From Centrapalus pauciflorus (lineage: Eukaryota > Streptophyta > Magnoliopsida > Asterales > Asteraceae): DNA of 64,000 nucleotides. The DNA lies in assembly GCA_020465985.1 (NCBI GenBank), contig JAANYP010006941.1, positions 23,871 to 87,870 on the forward strand, read 5' to 3'. The position numbers and the translations under genes are program-made. This document shows positions 10,199 to 18,670 of this stretch, one piece after another. Under the pieces are notes generated by a model. That model was not told the DNA's origin and did no database searches. It was given only the letters and a program-made list of their open reading frames with translations. The stretch's first letter is position 1; every line of letters starts with the position of its first letter.

Positions 10199-11440
10199 GT
10201 TTGCAAGAAGAGAATGATCAAGATCACCACTCCTGAGGGCCGAGACATTTGTATTTACGGCGACAGACACAAAGGCGACTTATGCCTCATTTCGATCGCA
10301 AAAGCCCAAAAGCACGTTGCTAAGGGTTGTTCCGCTTATTTAGCCTACGCTGTCGATGCAAAGGCTAAAGTTCAATCTCTCTCTGCCGTTCCTGTTGTTT
10401 CTGAGTTTCCAGATGTCTTTCCAGAAGATATCTCGGGATTTCCACCTGATCGTCAAGTGGAATTCCGTATCGATCTCATTCTCGGAGCTGCTCCAATAGC
10501 AAAGGCTCCCTATCGATTAGCCCCTGCAGAAATGCAGGAAATGATGAAACAGTTACAGGAGCTACTTGACAAAGGCTTGATCCGCCTAAGTTCATCTCCT
10601 TGGGGCGCTCCTGTTCTGTTTGTCAAGAAGAAAGATGGCACATTGCGTATGTGCATCGACTACAGAGAAACTCAATAAAGTGACAATAAAAAACATATAC
10701 CCGTTGCCCCGGATTGATGATCTCTTCGACCAGTTACAAGGCGCAAGTTACTTCTTGAAGATTGATCTTCGATCGGGTTATCATCAGCTTAAAGTCCATC
10801 AACACGATATTCCAAAAACGGCTTTCAGAACTCGTTACGAACACTATGAGTTTCTGGTGATGCCGTTTGGTCTCACGAATGTGCCGGCTGCTTTCATGGA
10901 TCTCATGAATAGAGTTTGCCGGCCAATGCTCAACAAATCTGTCATCGTGTTCATTGATGACATTCTTATCTATTCGAAGACCAAAGAGGATCATGCTACA
11001 CATCAGCGAGAATTGCTAGAGTTGTTGCGTAAAGAGAGACTTTATGCCAAATTCTCGAAATGTGAATTCTGGTTGAGGCAGGTACGTCTCAACATTCGAA
11101 ACAAATTTCATGATCCTTATACTCGATTATAAACTCTTTGTTAACTTGTACCTTCTCAACATTCAATTCAGATCCAATTCTTGGGGCACGTGATATCTGG
11201 TGCTGGTATTGCTGTTGATCCTGCAAAGATCGAGGCTATCCAGAACTGGGAATCACCTCGCAACGCCTCCGAGATTCGTAGTTTTCTGGGATTGGCTGGT
11301 TACTACCGCCGATTCATCAAAGACTTCTCCAAAATTATCGTTCCTCTTACCAAGTTGACTCGCAAGAATGCAACTTTCTTTTGGAAAGAAGAACAACAAG
11401 TGGCCTTTGACAAATTGAAGAAATTACTAAGTGAAGCACC
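10199..11440 (+). pseudogene. Chromovirus reverse transcriptase, with an intron-like interruption
   Basis: It copies element RNA into DNA. The N-terminal part (FPDVFPEDISGFPP..., SSPWGAPVLFVKKKDGT) is in one frame to about 10670. A frameshift leads to KIDLRSGYHQLKV and the catalytic VFIDDIL (Asp pair at about 10956-10961). At 11082 the frame runs into a 90-nt segment with a GT start, an AG end and an in-frame TAA. Skipping it joins EFWLRQ to IQFLGHVIS exactly at family-typical spacing. The domain then continues through GLAGYYRRFIKDFS. Whether the segment is a spliced intron or an insertion is unresolved. Confidence 0.9.
11082..11171 (+). other. Intron-like 90-nt segment inside reverse transcriptase
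   Basis: It is flanked CAG|GTACGT at the left and ATTCAATTCAG|ATC at the right, fitting plant splice consensus, and is more AT-rich than the flanking coding sequence. Removal restores the continuous RT motif order. It contains a TAA in the RT frame. Its ends share an imperfect direct repeat of about 16 bp (GTACGTCTCAACATTC at 11082-11097 and GTACCTTCTCAACATTC at 11148-11164), so an origin by duplication or insertion is possible. Confidence 0.6.
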
Positions 11441-11830
11441 TGTTTTAGCCCTGCCTGCAGGGAACAAGGACTTTGTAGTCTACACAGATGCATCAAGCAT
11501 GGGTTTGAGAGCAGTGCTGATGCAAAGAGGAAATGTCGTAGCATACGCTTCTAGAGCTCAAACCGCACGAGAAAGACTACTCTACTCATGACCTAGAGCT
11601 AACTGCTGTGACTTTCGCTCTCAAACTATGGAGGCACTACTTGTACGGGATCAAGTGTCAGCTCTACACCGATCACAAGAGTTTGAAATATATATTCAAT
11701 CAGAATGACTTGAATATGAGGCATAGAAGATCTATGGAGCTTATTAAAGATTATGACTGTGAGATTCTATACCATCCGGGAAAAGCCAACGTAGTGGCTG
11801 ATGCGCTAAGTAGGAAAGCATACTGCAAGG
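11441..11830 (+). pseudogene. Chromovirus RNase H
   Basis: It degrades the RNA strand of the RNA-DNA hybrid. Visible motifs are VVYTDASSMGLRAVLMQ (about 11478-11528), TDHKSLKYIF (about 11659-11688) and the closing NVVADALSRKA (about 11789-11821). One frameshift near 11570-11590 (after ARERLLYS) moves the remainder to another frame. Confidence 0.88.
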
Positions 11831-13187
11831 TGTACTGTTATGCCTTGACTTCCACGATACTGAAATTAGCAATCATAGACGGTGTAAGGGCTGCTCAAAT
11901 GCAGGCCTTAAAGGAAGAAAATATAAAAAACGAGGATGTCAGAATTCAACTGCCATTAATGCAAGATGACGGAACCGGACTCAAAGGTATTTACGGCAGA
12001 ATTTGGGTTCCTAAGTCTGGTGGTATGAGAGAAATAATTCTTGAAGAAGCTCACCAATCCAAGTTCTCAATTCACCCTGGAAGCACAAAAATGTACAACG
12101 ACTTGAAAGCGGATTTCTGGTGGCCAGGGCTGAAAAGAGACGTTGGGCAATTTATGGAAAAGTGCAGAACTTGCAGACTAGTCAAAGCAGAGCACCAACA
12201 ACCCTATGGTAGTATGCAACCTCTTCCTATTCCAGAATGGAAGTGGGATCATATTACTATGGACTTCATAACAAAGCTACCCAAGACACGTCGTCAACAT
12301 GATGCCATTTGGGTCATTGTTGACCGATTAACAACATCTGCTCACTTCATTCCCATTCGAGAAACCTATTCATTGGACCGTCTTGCCCAAATCTACGTGA
12401 ATGAAATCGTCATCATGCATGGTGTGCCTAAGTCTATTGTCTCTGACCGAGATAGTAGATTCACTTCCAACTTCTAGGCTGTCTTGCAAAACGGTCTTGG
12501 TACTCGTATCGCAATGAGTACTGCTTATAGACCCCAATCTGACGGGCAAAGTGAAAGAACTATTCTGACTCTGGAAGACATGCTCAGAGCTTGTGTCATG
12601 GATTTGGGTGGTAACTGGGACGATCACCTCCCATTGTTTGAATTCTCCTACAACAATAGTTACCATTCCACAATCAAAATGGCACCGTTTGAGTTCCTGT
12701 ACGGAAGAAAATGTAGGACTCCAACTTGTTGGAGGGATACAGGAGAAACTCCTATCGTTGGGCCAGCTCTACTACAAGAAACAAATGAAAAGATCCAGCT
12801 CATTCGACAGTACATGAAAACGACGCAAGATCGACAAAAGAATTACCATGATCGCCGTCACAAAGCTGTAGAATTTCAGAAGGATGATTGGGTGTATTTG
12901 AAGGTATCCCCAATGAAAGGTGTCACAAGGTTCGTAAAGCGAGGAAAGCTATCTCCTCGATTTTTAGGACCCTTTCGTATCATTGAAAAAGTTTGGAATC
13001 AGTCCTATCACTTGGACCTATCAGGAGTTCACCCGGTCTTCCATGTAGGTTACGTAAGAAAGACTCTGGTGCCCGAGAGGGAACCATGGACTGACCATTC
13101 AGAGATTAAGGTAGACGAACGGCTAAGGTTCGTTGATGAGCCGGAGTGCATTCTGGAAACAAAAATCAAGAAACTCCGCAATAAAGA
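11831..13187 (+). pseudogene. Chromovirus integrase and start of the chromodomain region
   Basis: It inserts the cDNA into the genome. The zinc-binding HHCC part is visible (HQSKFSIHPG... CRTCRLVKAEH, about 12050-12195). The catalytic acidic residues are D in TMDFITK (about 12261), D in SIVSDRDSRF (about 12445) and E in GQSERTILTLED (about 12553). An in-frame TAG at 12475-12477 follows TSNF. The C-terminal part includes RKCRTPTCW and LSPRFLGPFRI, then LETKIKKLRNK, the entry to the chromodomain. There the frame is cut by the Copia-like insertion at 13188; the rest resumes at 18520. Confidence 0.9.
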
Positions 13188-13511
13188 TGTGAATTCAGAT
13201 TTCATGCAATTCAATCAATCTAAACATAAACATATGAACAATTAACAATCAAACACAATCTATTGAATGATTAAGAGAGAAAATATTACATTGATGTTCT
13301 TGGCTTTCTTGCAAAGCACTTCTCCTATTCTCTCTAAATCAGATCCATATGTGTGTGTGTAATCTTCGATTCATAGCAGCATGCGTAGCATACATTTCTA
13401 TTTATACACAATACACAAGTATTGTGTATTTACACATATAACCCCTAATCTATTGAGTATTTACAATTATATACAATATAATTGTTTCATCTCTATTATT
13501 TATTCCCAACA
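13188..13511 (-). repeat. 3' LTR of the Sirevirus-like element
   Basis: On the element's strand it starts TGTTGGGAATAAATAATAG and ends GAATTCACA. It appears identical to 18196-18519. A TATA-like TATAAATA lies at 13406-13399 (minus). The first purine tract (AAGGGGGAG) abuts its outer edge at 13512-13525. Confidence 0.93.
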
Positions 13512-15530
13512 TTCTCCCCCTTAGAGATGAACACAATTATTAAAGGTAATATCCATTTCAGCTCTACAAACATTGACCCTAACAATCTCCCCCTTAGAGA
13601 TGAAATCAATTTTCTGATAACAGATCATTTCAGGGACTTTTTCGTGAATATTCTTCTTTTCTCTGATCTCTGAATCTTCTTCTTTTCTTTATTTGACTCT
13701 CTATGATCTTCACATATCTTCTTCTCTGAACTTCTCTTTTCTTGTATTTTCTTGTAAGTACACTCCCCCTTGAATCATGAATATCTTTTTAATTCTCTCC
13801 CTTGATCAATTCATTTGATATGATGTAGCAATTGTCTTCAGTTGACTTCAATGTACTCAACTGTTGTCTCTGAACTTTAGTTTTTCTCCCCCTCATGATG
13901 ATCATAAGAATTATGAAAATCATGCAAAATCTTCAGAGACATTAATTCATTGAAGTTTACAGTAGCAGAAATACAACAACAATTACAATTTCAAAATATT
14001 TCAAATTGACTTTCTCCCTCTCAAACTGATATCCTCTCCCCCTATACAAAACCAACCTAACTCACTCTTCCTCAAAAATTTCACTCCCCCTCGAATTGAT
14101 ACTTTAGCTTTTCAGAATAAAAACAAAGCTTTTCAACTTTGGGGAAAATGAAACATATTCATTATGTGAGAAAATGAGTCCAGGTCCACATAGGATTCCT
14201 GTTTACACAATAGACAAAATCTATGTGACCTACGTTCAGCGCTGGCATGATAGTAACACTGGTAGGATTTCCAAATAGTCATCGTGAAATCCTTTATCAT
14301 GAAAGAATCACTCATATTTGTTCCGGCTTAGTCACTTTGGACTAGCAGTTTATAGACACGCAGACTGATAGACTCGATGTGTCTTAAAAGTGTATATAAT
14401 CAGCTCTAGACACAATGTGCATCAAATGAAGTGGGAGACCGGAGCAAATGTCTTCCTTGTTTCAATATCAATAATATCCAAATGATATATCGATAGAAAT
14501 GTGTTATATCTCCATAATTATTGAAACAGAAATCTTTTGAGAGATAACTGAGTAGTTGGTGGGGTTAAGTGCATGCGTCACTGGGTCCATGACGTCTTTT
14601 TCAATATCAAGTCGCCTAGGGCTTGATAGATTATGTGGATTACCCAGCAGACACAGTGTAGGTAGGATTTTATTTTCTTCAAATCCTTTCTCAACACTCA
14701 GCTCTCAGCATTTTTCAACTAAGCTCCCTCCGGCTCACTTTTAAGAAATGAATTCAGTCAGCTTTATAGCAAAAGCATGATCTGATGCACCACCATCTCC
14801 TTTCAATATCAATATCCCTCTCATTTACATTTTATCTCTGCTCGACCCTGTCAGTATCCCGTGATAACTGACACTTCTCAACTAATAAACCTAAAGAACC
14901 CTCACCCGCACAATCTATAGATGGTTTGCTTCTTGGGTAGGTCTTCCGGTTCTGGTTAGACCATAGAAGCGATATTTATGCCTATCACTCAGATTGGTGC
15001 ATAATCAGAGTCAGCAGAAAGATTTTCAGCTTTGAAAGGTCATGAGATATGATGAAATCCAACTTATATGATATTGGAGATGATATGCAGATAATTTTGG
15101 GAGATATCAGAATGAAATGGAAAATTTGATATATGATATGAAAAGAATAAGATTGTCTTGAAAGAATTAGCACATGGGAGATAAATTGGAAGAGTTCTAA
15201 CAAAAAGAATCTCAGAAGAAATGAGATTATAAAAATCAAAGAGATTAGATCAATTAATCTCAATGATAGATTTAGAGATTCATAAAAAAAATTTCTTTTC
15301 AGCTCAAAAACTCTTTTTATGTGTGTGTCAAATATTTTCGTGAAAAATCACACATAGTTTTGAAAAATGTCATCGTCAAAGAATGTCTGAAATTCCCCCT
15401 GGAAATAAGCACACGCAGCTAGTCAACTCATAGAAATGAAATCAGGAGCAAAAAATTATAAAAAAATAAAACTCCCTCTTTATCAATTTCAGCTTCGGAG
15501 TTGAATTCAGGGCAAGCATTCCAGTAAGAT
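13512..15530 (-). other. Non-coding 3' region with repeated polypurine tracts
   Basis: No reading frame is convincing here. On the plus strand, CTCCCCCTT- or CTCCCCCT-type runs occur near 13515, 13589, 13764, 13888, 14036, 14085 and 15394; on the element's strand these are AAGGGGGAG-like polypurine tracts. The one next to the LTR is the likely plus-strand primer site. Multiplied tracts upstream of the 3' LTR are a reported Sirevirus trait. Confidence 0.6.
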
Positions 15531-15545
15531 TTGTCTCTCAGACTC

Positions 15546-15714
15546 GGGTTTCAGTCTGATGTAACTGAAAGCCTTTGACTCTGGTTCATTGAAGTCTGGG
15601 TTCTAGTCTGAATTAACTAGAAACCATTTTGATTTGAAACACGGGTCTTGATCTGATGTAATCAAGAGCCTATTGAAATGAAGAACGGGTCCTTATCTGA
15701 AATGATAAGAAACC
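15546..15714 (-). repeat. Four tandem hairpins with covarying stems
   Basis: Four units of about 45-50 nt each consist of GGG, a 6-7 nt stem, a loop and the complementary stem, then RCC. On the plus strand the stem pairs are TTTCAGT/ACTGAAA (15549-15555/15564-15570), TTCTAGT/ACTAGAA (15601-15607/15616-15622), TCTTGAT/ATCAAGA (15646-15652/15661-15667) and CTTATC/GATAAG (15692-15697/15704-15709). Loops are CTGATGTA, CTGAATTA, CTGATGTA and TGAAAT. Outer GG pairs with CC in every unit, with a conserved mismatch between. Stem sequences differ while pairing is kept. The array starts 15 bases downstream of the gag-like stop codon on the element's strand. Confidence 0.8.
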
Positions 15715-15729
15715 TATAACCTGCAAAAT

Positions 15730-16941
15730 TTAAGATGTCTTTGGTATCCAAACAGATTTGGATCCAGACTTGTTAGCGCTCTTGGGTACCCATTTCAAAA
15801 CAGGTTTTGGTACCCACTTGTACTTGGGTTTAGGTACCCATTGCATGTTATAACTATCAGCTTCTCTTTCAAACGCAGAAAACAAATTTCTTTGAGTATG
15901 AGAAAATTGAATATCTGAATTTCTAAAGAGACTTGAATTTGAATGATCAGACTTTTGCGAACTCTTCTTTTTGAAAAACTGTCCGGTTCTTGCCTGTTTC
16001 TGATAATACTTGGTATTTTTCTGTGAAAATGTTTTCTGATTAGAATGACCAGTATTTTCAGAAACTTTAAGAAAATTTGACTTCGAAGATTCACCGGTGT
16101 AAATCTTGACCGGAAGTTGTTCAACAATTTTATCTTTGCCGCTGTGTATCTTTAACAGATACTTAAGTTTAAGATCTGAAGAAGAATCAAACTTAGCAGA
16201 GTTAGTTAGATTCACTTCACTTTCAGAAGACAAACCAGAGTGATTAACATTGGATTTTAAACACACTGAAGAAGGGGTCTTAACCTTTGACTCAGTTGAT
16301 GAAGTAAACACATGTAATTGTTTTGTAAGATGAAGTATCTGATCTTCCAAACTTTTGATAATGACTAAATTTGAATTTCTGTCATGATCAAATGATTGGT
16401 AATCAGATTTAAAAGATTGTTCTTTGATTAAGAACATTTGTCTTTCATCTTCAAACAATTCAGATTTTGATTTAAAATCTTGTTCTTTAAGTAAGAACTC
16501 ATGTCTTTCCTTCTCAATCAAATCTTTAGTTAAAGACAACTCTTGTTGAAGAGCAAAAATTTCTTCATTTTTGTTTAAAATACAATTCTGATCAGTTGGT
16601 TTTGTCTTACAAAGTGTATCTTCAAGATCCTGAACTTTCTTGTAAAGATCAGATCTTTCAGGCAAAAGATATTTCAGTTGAGTTGCATTCTGAAATTTTT
16701 TTTGTTTCAGCTCATCAAGTTCTTTAAGTAATTCAGATATTTTCAATTGATGAGCACAACTCTCAGAGTTTTGTTTTTCTTTTAAGTTTTGAATTTCTTC
16801 ATTCAGTATTTGTACGTCACGTAACGCCAAATGTTTATCAGTATTTAACTGAACGAGAATGTCGTAATTGTTCTTACGAATCTTTTCAGATTCAGTAAGT
16901 TTGACAATCAGCTCAGACTTTGAAAATTGTTCAAACATCAT
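15730..16941 (-). CDS. Gag-like coiled-coil protein of the Sirevirus-like element
   Basis: 403 codons, intact. It starts at ATG 16941 (MMFEQFSKSELIVKLTESEK) and ends at TAA 15732-15730. Roughly residues 10-220 are charged, leucine-spaced and coiled-coil-like (LKELDELKQKK, LIEKERHEFLLKEQDF). Residues about 300-345 are basic and Ser/Lys-rich. The last 30 residues repeat a WVPKP/KWVPK motif. This resembles the C-terminal Gag region that precedes protease in Sirevirus-type Copia elements. No CCHC knuckle or protease DSG motif is visible, so this looks like a Gag remnant kept in an element without Pol. It is the only intact element ORF of this length in the window. Function beyond particle formation is not inferable. 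Confidence 0.75.
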   Translation of the reverse strand: MMFEQFSKSELIVKLTESEKIRKNNYDILVQLNTDKHLALRDVQILNEEIQNLKEKQNSESCAHQLKISELLKELDELKQKKFQNATQLKYLLPERSDLYKKVQDLEDTLCKTKPTDQNCILNKNEEIFALQQELSLTKDLIEKERHEFLLKEQDFKSKSELFEDERQMFLIKEQSFKSDYQSFDHDRNSNLVIIKSLEDQILHLTKQLHVFTSSTESKVKTPSSVCLKSNVNHSGLSSESEVNLTNSAKFDSSSDLKLKYLLKIHSGKDKIVEQLPVKIYTGESSKSNFLKVSENTGHSNQKTFSQKNTKYYQKQARTGQFFKKKSSQKSDHSNSSLFRNSDIQFSHTQRNLFSAFEREADSYNMQWVPKPKYKWVPKPVLKWVPKSANKSGSKSVWIPKTS

Positions 16942-18180
16942 TATGAATTGCAGAAAAATGAACTTCCAAGATCTTTTATGGACTTATGAAAATTTGAATG
17001 AATCTTGATTGAATAAAACTGAATCTTGAATGATTAATTTGTTAAAAATCAGCTCTGCTTTGACTTTTTGACGTTGAAATTTTAGATTTTCTAACGATGT
17101 TCCAGTCAAAAGTTATGACCAATTTAAGCAGCTAAGGTCAAATAGTCAAAAGTATGATGAAACTCGAATGAATAAGGACTCAACTCGAGTGAAGAGTAAT
17201 GAAACTCGAATGATAAAGTATTAAACTCGGATGGTTAAGTGTGAAACTCGAATGAAACACAATCAAACTCGATTGAAAGAGAATGAAACTCGAATAAGCT
17301 TGATGAAACTCGAATGATGAAGTATCAAACTCGAAAAAAGAATCACCAAACTCGAATGAAGAAGTATAAAACTCAAATGATTGAGTGTGAAACTAAAGCT
17401 TGAACTTTCTCGAATGAAATAGAAATCAATTCGAATTACAAAGAAGTTAAACTCGATCAAAGCTTCATGAAACTCGGTCAATGAAGTATGAAACTCGAAT
17501 AACAATGGATAAAACTCGGTCAAAGAAGTATGAAACTCGAATAACAATGGATGAAACTCGGTCAAAGCATTGATAAAACTCGGTCAAAGCTTCATAAAAC
17601 TCGAATAAAGCTATCATAAAACTCGAATAAAGCTTTAATAAAACTCGAATAAAGCTTTCATAAAACTCGAATAAAGCTTTAATAAAACTCGAATAAAGCT
17701 TTCATAAAACTCGAATGCCTTCTTTATAAAACTCGAATGACACTATGAATTTAGTTATGCCCGAGTTTTATCATTTTTCAACAAAAACAAGATCAGATTC
17801 AAACTTTTTCAACAAAAATCCATGAATTGACCTCAAATTGATTTCGAAGGTTCGTTTTAATAGCAGAAACAACTTTTGTGAAATCACTTTGGCTAATTCT
17901 TGATTAAAAACCAAAAATCGACCAAAAACCTCAAGAACACACACTTTTTCAAAAAATCTGAAATTTCTCAATTAAATTCTGTGTGTTTTGAGATAATATT
18001 TGATGTTTATATCATCAGATTCGCCTTTAAATTTCACACCTTCGATCCAAAATTCAGATCATTTCATCCACAAAATCAAAATCCTCAATTGATTTTCGGA
18101 TTTTCAAAAAAAATGAATATAACAGTGTTCTTAAAAAAATTTATTTCAGATTCAAAATTCACTCATATTCAGCCATATTA
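16942..18180 (-). repeat. Leader with TTCGAGTTT repeat array
   Basis: This is the 5' leader between the primer site and the gag-like ORF. From about 17765 to 17160 the minus strand contains well over 20 copies of a CATTCGAGTTT-like word. A higher-order unit of about 22 bp (AAACTCGAATAAAGCTTTCAT on the plus strand, with variants) is tandemly repeated between 17590 and 17725. The rest (17770-18180) has no clear gene. Confidence 0.75.
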
Positions 18181-18193
18181 GGCTCTGATACCA
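18181..18193 (-). promoter_or_regulatory. Primer-binding site of the Sirevirus-like element
   Basis: The plus strand reads GGCTCTGATACCA, i.e. TGGTATCAGAGCC on the element's strand, two bases inside its 5' LTR. It fixes the element's orientation as minus. Confidence 0.92.
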
Positions 18194-18195
18194 AT

Positions 18196-18519
18196 TGTGA
18201 ATTCAGATTTCATGCAATTCAATCAATCTAAACATAAACATATGAACAATTAACAATCAAACACAATCTATTGAATGATTAAGAGAGAAAATATTACATT
18301 GATGTTCTTGGCTTTCTTGCAAAGCACTTCTCCTATTCTCTCTAAATCAGATCCATATGTGTGTGTGTAATCTTCGATTCATAGCAGCATGCGTAGCATA
18401 CATTTCTATTTATACACAATACACAAGTATTGTGTATTTACACATATAACCCCTAATCTATTGAGTATTTACAATTATATACAATATAATTGTTTCATCT
18501 CTATTATTTATTCCCAACA
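18196..18519 (-). repeat. 5' LTR of the Sirevirus-like element
   Basis: It appears identical to the LTR at 13188-13511. As the upstream LTR it holds the presumed promoter: TATAAATA at 18414-18407 on the minus strand. The flanking duplication AAAGA follows at 18520-18524. Confidence 0.93.
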
Positions 18520-18633
18520 AAAGAGATCAAGATGGTGCTGGTCAAGTGGAAGCATCATAGGGGAGCTAACCACACTTGGGAATCGGAAGAAGACATGAAG
18601 ACTAAGTATCCAAGTCTGTTTAGCGCAGCATGA
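18520..18633 (+). pseudogene. Chromodomain C-terminus of the chromovirus integrase
   Basis: This is the continuation of the frame cut at 13187. Across the AAAGA duplication the reading frame is preserved, giving KMVLVKWKHHRGANHTWES and ending KYPSLFSAA-stop at 18631-18633. The VKWKHH...TWE pattern is the chromodomain typical of chromovirus integrases, thought to steer insertion to particular chromatin. The fragment confirms the insertion broke a single domain. Confidence 0.88.
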
Positions 18634-18670
18634 CTTCGCGGACGAAGTTTAGGCGTGGTGGAGCCCCTGC
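18634..18670 (+). promoter_or_regulatory. Purine-rich tract before the 3' LTR
   Basis: GCGTGGTGGAGCCCC lies just before the 3' LTR. The same GCGTGGTGGAGCCC word occurs at the equivalent place in the element at 28718-37147 (34631-34644), so it is conserved and is the best candidate for the plus-strand primer. Confidence 0.55.

Larger units (their letters stand above)
13188..18519 (-). mobile_element. Young non-autonomous Copia-type (Sirevirus-like) element
   Basis: It is 5,332 bp, bounded by TG...CA, with duplications AAAGA (13183-13187 and 18520-18524). The two 324-bp LTRs appear identical over their whole length, so insertion is recent. In its own (minus) order: 5' LTR 18519-18196, primer site 18193-18181, leader with a TTCGAGTTT repeat array, gag-like ORF 16941-15730, tandem hairpins, about 2 kb of non-coding sequence with many purine tracts, 3' LTR 13511-13188. 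No protease, integrase or reverse transcriptase is present. Repeated purine tracts and a coiled-coil gag are features I associate with Sireviruses; that placement is inference. Confidence 0.9.

Noticed and set aside
13482..13673. 63-codon plus-strand frame at the 3' LTR of the Sirevirus-like element
   Set aside because: It starts in the LTR, runs over polypurine tracts on the antisense strand and matches nothing.
17160..17765. Repeat array considered as a CRISPR or centromeric satellite
   Set aside because: Short drifting words with no unique spacers, confined to the leader of one retroelement.
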